Positions 7,713-17,149 of a stretch of DNA of 49,026 nt are shown piece by piece; the first letter of the stretch is position 1, and every line of letters starts with the position of its first letter. A program made the translations under genes and the position numbers. The notes under the pieces were generated by a model. It saw only the letters and a program-made list of their open reading frames with translations. It was not told where the DNA came from and ran no database searches. Source of the stretch: Ignavibacteriota bacterium (GTDB lineage Bacteria; Bacteroidota; Ignavibacteria; UBA10030; UBA6906); contig JACRFA010000018.1 in assembly GCA_016218065.1 (NCBI GenBank), positions 1-49,026 of the forward strand, given 5' to 3'.

Positions 7713-8645
7713 TCACTCTTTCGATAGAATGTTGTTCGCGCGAAGGAACTCGCGAATCGCGACAAAAGTGCTGATCAGCGTTTCTCTGTTGAAGCCGCCA
7801 TGTTTGCCGCCGCGGACTGTCATGAGCTTGTTCGGAACGCCGGCTTTGTCCAGCGCCTTGTGCAAGCGTTCAGCATGCGAGTAAGGAACGAGGTTGTCTT
7901 CATCACCGTGTATCGTGAATACAGGCGGCAGACCCGACCGCACGTAGGTGAGCGGCGAGACAGCTTCTGCAAGTTCCTTCCGGTTGCTCTTGCTGCCGAG
8001 CCACTCAATTGCGTAGTGCTTGGCGTTGGGACCGTCAAGAAGATCGGCAACATCTGTAATGCCGAACCAGTTGACGATCGCAGCGACGCTCACACGCGGC
8101 TCCGTTCCGCTGGTCCACCGAATGCTGTCGTTCGTAGGACATTGACGATCAAAGGGAGAGTTTTCGGGCAGCATTCCCGTAATGAGCGCAAGATGACCTC
8201 CGGCTGAGCCGCCAGTCAAGACAATCTTCGTAGCATCGAAGTTGAATTGCTTTGCGCGCGATGCAACCCAGCGAAGAGCACATCGGCAATCCTCGACTGC
8301 CGCGGGCGCCAGAGAGTTGTTCGCGAGCCGGTACTCAACGTTCACGACGGCCCAACCCATCGATAGATAAGGAAGGAGTTGAAATACATTCTGCTCCTTC
8401 ATTCCCGCAACCCAGCCGCCGCCGTGGAAGAGAATGAGCGTCGGCAGTGGGGCCGGACGATTCCTTGGCACATACACATCAAGCTTCAGCGCGGTGTTGT
8501 TTGCCGTCGCGTACGTGATGTTGGAAATGATCTCGTATTCGCCTGATACATAGTCAACCCATTTCTCCGTCCCAACAGACTGTGCTTGAACGGAGTGAGC
8601 AATGGACAGTAGGAGGATGAAGAGCGCGAGAAGAATTCGAGTCAT
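7713..8645 (-). CDS. Secreted alpha/beta-hydrolase, carbohydrate-esterase-like
   Basis: 310 residues with a clear signal peptide (MTRILLALFILLLSIAHSVQAQ). The fold signatures are the oxyanion-hole motif HGGGW (74-78), the nucleophile elbow GGSAGGH with Ser147, an acidic residue in HGDEDNLVP, and a late histidine in GGKHGG. This is the hormone-sensitive-lipase/BD-FAE-like group, whose polysaccharide-locus members remove acetyl or feruloyl groups from plant glycans. That role fits its position between the T9SS cargo genes and GH35, but the substrate cannot be read from sequence. A TTG nine bases upstream is also in frame; I prefer the ATG. The stop lies seven bases before the GH35 ATG, so the two are surely co-translated. 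Confidence 0.85.
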   Translation of the reverse strand: MTRILLALFILLLSIAHSVQAQSVGTEKWVDYVSGEYEIISNITYATANNTALKLDVYVPRNRPAPLPTLILFHGGGWVAGMKEQNVFQLLPYLSMGWAVVNVEYRLANNSLAPAAVEDCRCALRWVASRAKQFNFDATKIVLTGGSAGGHLALITGMLPENSPFDRQCPTNDSIRWTSGTEPRVSVAAIVNWFGITDVADLLDGPNAKHYAIEWLGSKSNRKELAEAVSPLTYVRSGLPPVFTIHGDEDNLVPYSHAERLHKALDKAGVPNKLMTVRGGKHGGFNRETLISTFVAIREFLRANNILSKE

Positions 8646-8774
8646 GACGTCCAAATTATTTGTGCAAGTTGAAGTTTTCTGTTAGCCCAGACGTTTGAAC
8701 GATGGCCGGTTTGGGCTGTCATTTATAGGATATGGATTCTTCACTTCGTTCAGAATGAGTCCCCTTAAAGCAAA

Positions 8775-8805
8775 TGCAGCCCGCTCTTATGTCGGGCGGG
8801 CTGCA
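8775..8805 (-). terminator. Hairpin terminator after the FG-GAP/UnbV gene
   Basis: TGCAGCCCGC and GCGGGCTGCA form a perfect 10-bp stem with an 11-base loop, 20 bases beyond the stop codon. There is no strong U run on the minus strand (reading on: ATTTGCTTTAAGG), so it may be a partial or bidirectional terminator. The esterase-GH35 pair beyond it may be transcribed at a lower level. Confidence 0.6.
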
Positions 8806-8824
8806 CCTGTGGACTACAAAAGCG

Positions 8825-11800
8825 TCACTTCATGAAGAGCAGTTTCTTCACTGCGGTGAAGCTGCCTGCTCCATCCTGGCCTTTGGCCTCAATGCGATAG
8901 AAGTAAACGCCAGTACTTACGCCGACCGCATTCCATTCAATTCTGTGTCTGCCCACCGTCTGGACTTCGTTCACAAGAGTTGCGACCTCGCGACCGAGCA
9001 CATCATAGATGGTGAGTTTAACATTTGAACTCTTCGGAATGTCATACCGAATGATCGTCGTTGGATTGAACGGATTTGGATAATTCTGCATGAGTGCATA
9101 CTCCGTCGGCACTCCTGCGTACTCCTCGACAGCCGTTGTTCCGGTGGTGAAGAGTCGCGCCGATGATGCATTACCAAACCCACCGACGTTCCCAGCGTAA
9201 AGCCGCCAGAAGTAGTCAACCTCCGAGCCGAGTTGATGTGCCGGCCCCAAAATGCAGAGCGTATCCTCATAGACGACAGTATCACGAATAATTGTGGCGA
9301 AGGCATTATCCGTGGCTATCTGCAGTCTATACTTCGCTGCGGTTGCTACAGGACCCCATGTGAACTTCGGATTTCGTGACACGCCCGTAGCGTTTGCGGC
9401 TGGCGCCGACGGTTGTGGCTGTCCCGGGACCGCAATAATGGTCGTGAACGCGAAGGCGGTAGTGTAGTAGCCCGTTCCACCTGCGTTGATGGCCTCAACC
9501 TTCCAGCTGTAGTTGGTGAGCTTTGCAAGGTTTCTGACCTTATACGTCGTATCCGTCAGTCCATTATAGGTAACGCTTGTGTTGACGGTCGAGAGCTGCA
9601 AGTTGTAGCTTGCTGTGTTCGGCACAACCCTCCAAACAAAGACCACACTATCCGAGGGGACGTTCACCGCGTTGTTTGTCGGCGCGAGGAGGGTTGTTCG
9701 TCCTGGCGGAGGCATGATGGTGAACGTATCAATTGCAGAGAAAGTGGAAGAGCCAAGGTCATTCATTCCGCGCGCGCGCAGATAGAATGTCTGGCCGCCG
9801 GTAAACTGTCCTGCGTAGGTCGTGTCAGCCGTCGTAGCGTTCACAACGAACGTAGTGAACGACGGCAGCGTGGACACCTGCCAATTATACCGTGACGCAT
9901 CGGTCGTCCTTCGGACTTTGAGCGTCAGCAGCGCGGGCTGGTTCGTGGAACCGCTCACCGGAGCAACTATCGTCGGAACTTGCGTCGCTGCACTGCCTGT
10001 CGTGGTGAAGTTGAAGGCAGCAGTGTAGTCGCTCATGAAGCCGCCATTGACCGCGGCAACACGCCAGTAATACTTCGTGGCAGCACCAAGTGAATACGCA
10101 TAGCTGGTGCCGGTCACTACTCTATTGACTGCCAAGAGTGCGGCATTTGCAAACGTCGCATCCAGAGACGCCTGGACACGGTATCCGGTAGCACCCGTGG
10201 CCGCATTCCACTGCAGGTTGCCCGTCTGCGGTACAGCGGTCGCGTTATTGGGCGGGGAAACAAGTGACGGCATGTTCGGGATGGTCGAACCTTGGTTGAC
10301 CGTCCAGTATCTGTCGATGGCAAGTCCTGTGTAGCTGCCTCGCGTGCCATCAGGCCATCTCACGACGACGCTGTCGATGGACGTGTTGATGCCGATGCCG
10401 AAGAGGGCCCTCATTTCGCCATGACCTGCTGCGTTGCCTTCTCCCTTGATGTAGCGATACTGTTTGATGGCGCCGCTCTGCGTGTACAGTGTGAAGACTG
10501 CGCCCACGGCGTTCTTGTTGTGACCTATCCCGACAGGCGTGAAGCCAATCCAATGATTCGAGTTGCCACTGCTCTTCTGCAACACCGAATTAAGTCCGGT
10601 ATAATTGTAAATATCCAGGAAGCCGTCGTTATTGTAGTCAACAAAGCCGCCGGCTCGCCCGCCTCCTGCAGTCGTCACGTTGTTCTGGTTTGTCACTTCA
10701 GTAAACGTACCATTGCCGTTACCTCTGAACAAACGTGTGGCGCCGAAGGTCGTGCTTGCATAAACATCCGGGATTTGATCATTGTTGTAATCGCCGATGT
10801 CCCACGCCCGGATACCGCCTGATGTAGGCAATCCCGCGTCAACGATGTTCGACCCGTTCCACTTGAATGTGAATGTGCCGTCTCCCTTTCCGTAGAGGAG
10901 GACAATGTTCGTTGCCCTTCTCAGGCCATCGTAGTTATTAGCCTCTGTCCCGGTCATAATCAAATCCCACTTGCCATCGTTGTTCAGGTCGCCGAAGGTG
11001 CTTCCGATGGCGTTGAAGTGACGCACCGTATCTTCAACGATGATCCCAGTGTCGGCGATAGCTCTGCCGTAGAAGACTCCACCGGACAAGGAATCAACAG
11101 CATAAAGTGTCCGGCCCAGTGTTGTTGCATTCGGGACGTAGAACCTGCCGGTCCCGTTGTTCAGGTACAGAATACTTCCTTTTTTGGCGCCGATGGTGTC
11201 GGATCCGCCGGCAAACGCTCTGAACCCGTGGCGGAAACTTGGCATCCACAAATCTACCCAACCATCGTTGTTTGCGTCGAGGAAGTGTACATCCCAGGTC
11301 TCGAATGCACGGCTGGTATCGATGGCAAGATTTCCGGGGGCTGATCCAATTCCCGCTTTGGTAAAGCCGGATGGTCCTCCCTTCAGCAACGTGATACCCT
11401 CGCCTGGTTTGTAGATGAAGCCATCGCTCCACGCCGCTTGCTTGAAACCGTGCCATGCTGCACTCAGGTAGTTGCTGTGGTCGATATCGGCTACTGCCAT
11501 ACCGGCGAAGACACTGCCCGTGGATGATGCGATCGTAAGATCGCCAGCGGCTGTTGGCGGAACATAGACGCCTGCGCTGTCATAGAACAGACCCGTTTGC
11601 GGTGCCGCGTTATTCGTCGACCAAATATCAGGAACTCCATCGCCATTGACATCTGCGAAGAGTCCACCGACGGAGTTGACGACTCCGGTGAGACGCGAGA
11701 CATTCGCGGTGGGCACCGCTGTAAAATACGTGATGTTGTTCAGCAAAACATTGTTGGGTGGAATCCAGACATCCTGAATGCCGTCTCCATTGATATCCAA

Positions 11801-11944
11801 CCATGCGAAGCCGCCGTTTGAAGCACCGTTCGGCGGAGTGACGGGCGGTCCGATACTATATCCAACTTCCTGGGCGACCAACGAACCAAGCCCCAGCAAC
11901 AGGAGAAGCGCTACTGTCGCTATTAACTGTACGAACTTTTTCAT
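8825..11944 (-). CDS. T9SS-exported FG-GAP/UnbV protein with fibronectin-like modules
   Basis: 1039 residues. The ATG is fixed by CGGAGGATTC immediately upstream and a classic signal peptide (MKKFVQL, then a leucine-rich run, then LVAQ). The first ~430 residues carry at least six FG-GAP/VCBS-type calcium loops such as DINGDGIQD, DVNGDGVPD, DANNDGWVD, DLNNDGKWD and DYNNDGFLD, implying a beta-propeller. Next is an ASPIC/UnbV domain (GAVFTLYTQSG to VVVRWPDGTRG), then four Fn3-like modules, and a C-terminal T9SS sorting domain starting NYPNPFNPTTIIRYDIP. The protein is probably surface-anchored or released and may bind glycan, but no catalytic motif is visible. It shares the ribosome-site style of the two upstream genes and likely their transcript. 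Confidence 0.88.
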   Translation of the reverse strand: MKKFVQLIATVALLLLLGLGSLVAQEVGYSIGPPVTPPNGASNGGFAWLDINGDGIQDVWIPPNNVLLNNITYFTAVPTANVSRLTGVVNSVGGLFADVNGDGVPDIWSTNNAAPQTGLFYDSAGVYVPPTAAGDLTIASSTGSVFAGMAVADIDHSNYLSAAWHGFKQAAWSDGFIYKPGEGITLLKGGPSGFTKAGIGSAPGNLAIDTSRAFETWDVHFLDANNDGWVDLWMPSFRHGFRAFAGGSDTIGAKKGSILYLNNGTGRFYVPNATTLGRTLYAVDSLSGGVFYGRAIADTGIIVEDTVRHFNAIGSTFGDLNNDGKWDLIMTGTEANNYDGLRRATNIVLLYGKGDGTFTFKWNGSNIVDAGLPTSGGIRAWDIGDYNNDQIPDVYASTTFGATRLFRGNGNGTFTEVTNQNNVTTAGGGRAGGFVDYNNDGFLDIYNYTGLNSVLQKSSGNSNHWIGFTPVGIGHNKNAVGAVFTLYTQSGAIKQYRYIKGEGNAAGHGEMRALFGIGINTSIDSVVVRWPDGTRGSYTGLAIDRYWTVNQGSTIPNMPSLVSPPNNATAVPQTGNLQWNAATGATGYRVQASLDATFANAALLAVNRVVTGTSYAYSLGAATKYYWRVAAVNGGFMSDYTAAFNFTTTGSAATQVPTIVAPVSGSTNQPALLTLKVRRTTDASRYNWQVSTLPSFTTFVVNATTADTTYAGQFTGGQTFYLRARGMNDLGSSTFSAIDTFTIMPPPGRTTLLAPTNNAVNVPSDSVVFVWRVVPNTASYNLQLSTVNTSVTYNGLTDTTYKVRNLAKLTNYSWKVEAINAGGTGYYTTAFAFTTIIAVPGQPQPSAPAANATGVSRNPKFTWGPVATAAKYRLQIATDNAFATIIRDTVVYEDTLCILGPAHQLGSEVDYFWRLYAGNVGGFGNASSARLFTTGTTAVEEYAGVPTEYALMQNYPNPFNPTTIIRYDIPKSSNVKLTIYDVLGREVATLVNEVQTVGRHRIEWNAVGVSTGVYFYRIEAKGQDGAGSFTAVKKLLFMK

Positions 11945-12145
11945 GAATCCTCCGAGATGTATTGTTGTTGAGATGTTAGTTAGGACTAAAAACAATACCC
12001 CCAGCACATTCCCATCACACACAAAGAATGATCGCGTTTAAGGACTTGCTCGTGCTCGAATCACTTCCTTCATGCTGCGGTCCGCGTTGAAATACGATTG
12101 CATGTCAATAGTGCATGCATGTTTCGTGGTTGAGAAACTGCCGCA

Positions 12146-12174
12146 TGCGGGCTTGCAAACATCGAAAGCCCGCA
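12146..12174 (-). terminator. Hairpin after the beta-helix gene
   Basis: TGCGGGCTT and AAGCCCGCA form a perfect 9-bp stem around an 11-base loop, 11 bases past the stop codon at 12185. Its GCGGGC core matches the hairpins at 8775-8805 and 35351-35384. It would terminate or attenuate transcription entering the FG-GAP gene. The rest of the gap (11945-12145) holds the FG-GAP ribosome site and nothing else I recognise. Confidence 0.6.
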
Positions 12175-12184
12175 CGCGCCAGAA

Positions 12185-13924
12185 CTATTTCATCAAGACC
12201 AACTTCTTCGTGATCGAGTTTTCGCCGTACTGCAATTTGTAGAAGTAAATTCCGGTTGCGATTTTGGCTGCATCGAACGTAACGGTGTAGTTGCCGGCCT
12301 TCTGCTCGCCGTCAAACAATGTCGCCACCTCTTGTCCGAGCAAATTGTATATCTTCATCGACGCGTGTCCTGCTTGCGGAATCGAATAGTCGATCTTGGT
12401 TGTCGGGTTGAACGGATTAGGATAGTTCTGGCTCAGAGCAAATTCCGTCGGAATGCCCGGTCTCTCTACGACACCCGTAATGCCATTGGTCAACCAGTAA
12501 AGAATCTGTGTCTTCTCGGTAGCCTCCTGCGCTTTCCACGAATTGTAGCGCGTCTTGTCCCAATGGAACAGGTCGCCCACTGGATAGCCTCCCATTGCTG
12601 CAGTTCTCAATGTTGCGTTGCCAATCTTCGCATTCTCTGGCAATGGCCATGATTGAGCAAGACTTGCTCCCGGATCGAAAGCCCAGTTCGTATCAGCGTT
12701 GTTCGTCCATTTGAAATAGAGGAAGCGTTTGATTGCCGGAATGTCTGATGGAGCGAGGAGCAGATTCGGGTTTACTCCATCATAGAGGTTTTGTCTGTTC
12801 ATGAATGGCCACACTTTTTGGCCACTCACTGTTGTGTCAAAAAACATTTTCGTCCTTTGATTCAGCATCGGCGCGGGCTTAGGATCCATGAGCGTACTTG
12901 CTGTATCGGAATACGGGTTGTGCGCCATCCAATCGACGAGCCACGGCTCGCATACGTATGCGCTGTGTGAGAGCAAAATATGGCGTTGTGCGTCCGTGAA
13001 TGGCGGCGAAAAGCCAAAGTTCGAAACGCTATCGATCCGAAACATTCCCGGCTCCGGATTCCCGTTGTTCTCGCCAATGTCGCCAAACATAAACGTGTTC
13101 ACAAACATGGAGTTTGTCACGGACAGCCAATACCACCAAGGTGATTCCAAAACGTACATCATGGTGTTGATGAAGGTGCAGTGATTGAACGAGAGAAAGT
13201 CCGTGTACTCACTCCCTTCCTGCATGATCACATAGCCCATGTTTGCAAACGTGCAATTCACGAACTTCAGGCTATCAGTGTGCCAACCAGTTGATTGGTA
13301 CGGAAATGACACGGCCCTGCCGTAGTAGCGGAAATGGCGGTCCGAGCAGTTTCTGAAATAGCAATTGGTGAATGTGCCACGGAAATGCCTCGCAGTCACA
13401 CTGATTGCGCCAGAGGCGTCAGCGCCAATCTGGGAGTAGTCGAACAGGCATCCTTCAAATGTGGCACGTTGCCCGTTGATCGTATCTGGAGAATCCTGGA
13501 TTCGCAGACTCGTGCCCGTTTGGTTTCCCGAAGTCGTAGCGTAGAACAACCAGATGTTCTTTAGTGAGATGTCGCCGAAGCAATTGAAGTTGTACGTGGT
13601 CGTCACTGTACCGCTTGTGCTCCATGCTATCTGCGGCGGGGCCGAATTTTGATCTGATCCCGGCTCATTTGCGACAATCGTGAGTTTCTTCCCCACGGGA
13701 ACCGTTATCTCCCCTGTCAGGACGTATAGCCCGTACGCCTTTAGTTTGAACACCTTGTTATTCAATGTGCCGTCATTTATCGCCGCGGTAACCGCATTGT
13801 TCAGTGTCCCTTCTGTGCCGCCGGTTTCGAAATAGTCAGGAACATTCACTGTGTCAACTACCGCGTACAGGGAACGGGGCAAAACAAACGCCATGAAAAG
13901 TGCGACTCCAATAAAGTATTTCAT
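12185..13924 (-). CDS. T9SS-exported right-handed beta-helix protein
   Basis: 579 residues. Start fixed by AGGAGGTCAAC before the ATG and the signal peptide MKYFIGVALFMAFVLPRSLYA. Residues about 100-320 show the short hydrophobic rungs of a parallel beta-helix with repeated N-C-x-F steps (FEGCLFDYSQ, FTNCYFRN, FVNCTFANMG, FNHCTFINT), the fold of pectate lyases and related polysaccharide lyases or depolymerases. I see no clear catalytic lysine/arginine or calcium cluster, so enzyme activity is not claimed. The last ~90 residues are a T9SS sorting domain (NYPNPFNPTTKIDYSIP to KLVLMK). It lies 69 bases after the TonB-dependent receptor gene, suggesting a surface partner that binds or cuts the imported glycan. 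Confidence 0.8.
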   Translation of the reverse strand: MKYFIGVALFMAFVLPRSLYAVVDTVNVPDYFETGGTEGTLNNAVTAAINDGTLNNKVFKLKAYGLYVLTGEITVPVGKKLTIVANEPGSDQNSAPPQIAWSTSGTVTTTYNFNCFGDISLKNIWLFYATTSGNQTGTSLRIQDSPDTINGQRATFEGCLFDYSQIGADASGAISVTARHFRGTFTNCYFRNCSDRHFRYYGRAVSFPYQSTGWHTDSLKFVNCTFANMGYVIMQEGSEYTDFLSFNHCTFINTMMYVLESPWWYWLSVTNSMFVNTFMFGDIGENNGNPEPGMFRIDSVSNFGFSPPFTDAQRHILLSHSAYVCEPWLVDWMAHNPYSDTASTLMDPKPAPMLNQRTKMFFDTTVSGQKVWPFMNRQNLYDGVNPNLLLAPSDIPAIKRFLYFKWTNNADTNWAFDPGASLAQSWPLPENAKIGNATLRTAAMGGYPVGDLFHWDKTRYNSWKAQEATEKTQILYWLTNGITGVVERPGIPTEFALSQNYPNPFNPTTKIDYSIPQAGHASMKIYNLLGQEVATLFDGEQKAGNYTVTFDAAKIATGIYFYKLQYGENSITKKLVLMK

Positions 13925-13993
13925 GTTGACCTCCTATTGTTTGTTGTTGAGTTCATCTCTCACATGCTTTTGCTGAGCAAGTCCGACGACCTG

Positions 13994-16900
13994 TCACAGC
14001 GTGAATCGGACTCCGAGATTCGCAGTTAGTCCATAGTTTTGCTCATTGGTAAATCCTCCGAAAGATACTTGTGATGATTGGTTCCTTCTCGCATTAATGT
14101 TATTCACGTCAATAAAGAGTTGAAGCCCCGCCCATGGCAGTATCTGTCGGGCCGAGGCATCTACGCGAAAATAGTCTCTTGTGAATCCGTCTTGAACATC
14201 AAAGGCACCGATCCGACTCACTGAATTTCCTTGGAATACTAAAGTCAACCTCGTAGAGAACCCCTCGTAGTCGTAACCAATATATGCGTTCAGAACATCG
14301 TCGGGCTGAAATATCAAGCGACCGGTTCTGGTGCTGTCGATGAGTTTGGACCCAATGGTACGCGGCGGAATGAGATAGGAGCGTTCATCTCTCCAAGGGT
14401 AGGTCGCTTTGGACCAAATGTGCGTGTAGTTCATCCCGAAGACCATTCCGTCGAATGGCGCTGGCAGATACCAGAATCGCAGCTGAATGTCCGCCTCAAT
14501 ACCTTTGACGTAAGCGTCATACGGACTGTTGATGTACGTATTCAACGTGGCACCGTTTTCCGGATTCATCCCCCCAATCGAATAGCTGCCAACCGAGTCA
14601 AGCCCCTCCGGTATTTGTATTGTTGCTGACCTTTTGTAGAGTCTGTATGTTGTGAAATACGTGAACCGAGATACTGTCTTATAGAATGCGCCGACCGAGA
14701 TCAGGCCAAGGTCATTCGAATGGAATGTAAATTGAAGGTCGTGGTTGTAGGATTGTGCGGGCTTTAACCTTGGGTTCCCTGCGGTGACCTGACGCCTGTC
14801 AAAACTCATTGTAATGTGTGGCGAAAGCTGGTGATAGTCGGGCCGGGCAAGGGTCTGCGTGTATGCGTAGCGCACATCGAGCCAATCAAAGATATTATAC
14901 TTTGCCTGTACCATCGGGAGCCAAAAGTGATTCTCCGGATGGACTTGAACCGGATACACCTCCTGAGAGAGTAGGTTTCGCCCGTCTCTCAGATTATAGG
15001 TATCATAGAGAGACCTGACTTGCTCATAGCGCGCACCACCCACGACACGAAGATCGGGACCCAGGCCCAGTTCTGCCATCGCATATCCGGCGTAATACTT
15101 CTCAATGTACTTATAGTCGTTCGGCAGATGCTGGAAGGCCCCGTCATACCAACCGCCCGGATTTGTGGCGCCTGCTTCACTTGCGTTGAACCGTGGGTCA
15201 GACCTCGTATAGTCGAGAATGGCATCGATTATCCGCGGATCGTTAATCCAAAGGACTCCACCAAACTTGTTGTCAAGGAAACTGCCGATTAGTTCTCCGT
15301 CGGATGACGTGAAGTTGGAGGCCGGGAACATTCCTTTTCCTGCGTCATACTCAATACCGAAGCGAGCGCGAATAGAATCTATGACTGCCCGCGAAATGAC
15401 GCCGGGACCACTGGTCGGTTGAAGATAAGGGGTCGATTGATCGTTTTCGCGATTGTTATATCGGTATTCTCCTCCAACCTTTATGAAACCTGAAAAATCT
15501 GACCCCAATGCAAGCGGAAACTTGAGGTCAGCTTTGTAAACCTGATCATTCGCTTTGTAGTCGGCTTCAAATAGGGAGATCGTATTCAGGTAGATATCGC
15601 GATCTCGGGTATGCTTGATGCTCCAGAGCATGTCTTCGGGCAGAACGTTATCATAATTCACCCCAGTTGTGCTAATTCCGTTCGTCTCACGAAATTGATA
15701 GTACTGCGAACTTGGGAGGTGGTTCCTTGAATATGTATTGGCAACCTTGAGATTGAGCAGCATGAAGTCAAAATCGTTTTCAAACTCCAAGATGTTGATC
15801 GCGAGGTCTGTTTCCGTCTTTGAGCGCCTGAAAGAGAAATCGATATTTCCGGACTTGTAATTTAGCGATGTCTGATAGTCGTTAACGTTGGAGTTCAACC
15901 GACTAAACATGTTGATCGAACGAAGCATACCGTGCGGGAGAGCATAGTCAAGGATTGCGTTTACCCCGTAACGTTTTCTTGTTTCGATGTGACGTTGGAG
16001 AGCAACATCCACTATTCGCGCAGGCACATAACCATTGGAGCCAATTACCGTGCCGTTAGGTTCGTAGTTACCGTTCATATTGTCGGAGGCGCGATCGTAT
16101 TGTTCAGCGTTCCCCAACACATACACGCCGAGTAGTCCATCAAGGAAGCGATCACTCGCAGAGAGGATTGCTCGATAGTTTCCATACTCCTTCGTTTTGT
16201 TTGTATAGCCTGACTGCCACATAAGCTCTGTGTGAAATCCTGGCGGCGCCTCTCTCAACTCCATATTCACAAGACCGCCAATAGCGTTTGCGTTCATGTC
16301 AGGAGTCAATGTCTTATACACTGCAATGGATTTGATCATGTACGGCGTAACCATGGTAAGGTCAACACTTCGGTCCTGATTGATCGATCCGCCGCTGAGT
16401 GAGGTGAATCCAATCTGTGTGCTACCCGTCGGAGATAGAGAAATGTTGCTTATTGAAATGATGTTGAACTGCGGAGCCAGACCGCGGATGACAACCTTGT
16501 TCGCTTCTCCTGAACTCGATAGCGTGGAGACGCCCGGCAGTCGTGATATCGCTTGCGCAGCGTTGAAGTCGGGCAACTCTTGAATCCTTGCTTCGGAGAC
16601 GATGTTTGCAATCTTGTTCGACGCGAGTTGCTGGTTGATCGCCTGCATCTGTCCGCGCGCTTGCGCCGTGACGACGACTTCTTCGCCTTCCAGTGTGGTC
16701 GCTGTCAGCGCAATGTCGCGAACGGTCGTCTCGCCTTCATTCACGTTGACGACAACACTGGTGGAGATGTATCCGATGTACGAGACAAGAAGAGTCTGGT
16801 CGCCCGCGGGCACTTTGTAGAGGTTGAAGACTCCGGACGGACTGCTCACGGCGCCGAGGCTCGTTCCTTTCACAACAATGTTGGCGCCCGGCAACTCTTC

Positions 16901-17026
16901 TTTCGTTGTCTTGTCTATGACTTTGCCTTTGACGGTCCCGGTCTGCGCGTAAGTCAGTTGCAGCGTGACGAAGGAGAGTAGAAAACATGCCAGGAAAATT
17001 CTTCCGGCTGAGTAACGAAGAGACAT
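13994..17026 (-). CDS. TonB-dependent outer-membrane receptor with N-terminal regulatory-like domain
   Basis: 1010 residues. Start fixed by CAGGAGGTCACA before the ATG. A signal peptide (ending LTYAQ) is followed by a carboxypeptidase-regulatory-like domain (TGTVKGKVIDKTTKEELPGA to VRDIALTA, about 30-115), a plug domain (about 125-260, with RLPGVSTLSSSGEANKVVIRG) and a 22-strand barrel ending in an aromatic-rich strand with terminal LGVRFTL. The linker INQQLASNKIANIVSEARIQELPD resembles the Caulobacter-type sugar receptors more than SusC, and no SusD gene is adjacent. It would carry oligosaccharides across the outer membrane using TonB energy. It lies between the sugar symporter and the T9SS cargo genes, all on one strand. 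Confidence 0.92.
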   Translation of the reverse strand: MSLRYSAGRIFLACFLLSFVTLQLTYAQTGTVKGKVIDKTTKEELPGANIVVKGTSLGAVSSPSGVFNLYKVPAGDQTLLVSYIGYISTSVVVNVNEGETTVRDIALTATTLEGEEVVVTAQARGQMQAINQQLASNKIANIVSEARIQELPDFNAAQAISRLPGVSTLSSSGEANKVVIRGLAPQFNIISISNISLSPTGSTQIGFTSLSGGSINQDRSVDLTMVTPYMIKSIAVYKTLTPDMNANAIGGLVNMELREAPPGFHTELMWQSGYTNKTKEYGNYRAILSASDRFLDGLLGVYVLGNAEQYDRASDNMNGNYEPNGTVIGSNGYVPARIVDVALQRHIETRKRYGVNAILDYALPHGMLRSINMFSRLNSNVNDYQTSLNYKSGNIDFSFRRSKTETDLAINILEFENDFDFMLLNLKVANTYSRNHLPSSQYYQFRETNGISTTGVNYDNVLPEDMLWSIKHTRDRDIYLNTISLFEADYKANDQVYKADLKFPLALGSDFSGFIKVGGEYRYNNRENDQSTPYLQPTSGPGVISRAVIDSIRARFGIEYDAGKGMFPASNFTSSDGELIGSFLDNKFGGVLWINDPRIIDAILDYTRSDPRFNASEAGATNPGGWYDGAFQHLPNDYKYIEKYYAGYAMAELGLGPDLRVVGGARYEQVRSLYDTYNLRDGRNLLSQEVYPVQVHPENHFWLPMVQAKYNIFDWLDVRYAYTQTLARPDYHQLSPHITMSFDRRQVTAGNPRLKPAQSYNHDLQFTFHSNDLGLISVGAFYKTVSRFTYFTTYRLYKRSATIQIPEGLDSVGSYSIGGMNPENGATLNTYINSPYDAYVKGIEADIQLRFWYLPAPFDGMVFGMNYTHIWSKATYPWRDERSYLIPPRTIGSKLIDSTRTGRLIFQPDDVLNAYIGYDYEGFSTRLTLVFQGNSVSRIGAFDVQDGFTRDYFRVDASARQILPWAGLQLFIDVNNINARRNQSSQVSFGGFTNEQNYGLTANLGVRFTL

Positions 17027-17149
17027 TGTGACCTCCTGGGTGATTATTTCGTTGTTCCGAACAACTCAAGACTTGCTGAAAGCTCCGGCGTAGCCGCCGG
17101 TGTGTTGCATAGAACTCATGGCGTGGCGAGAACCGCCACTCAAACACCA

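Noticed and set aside
13994-17026. SusC protein of a SusCD pair
   Set aside because: The plug linker is of the Caulobacter type and no SusD gene is adjacent.
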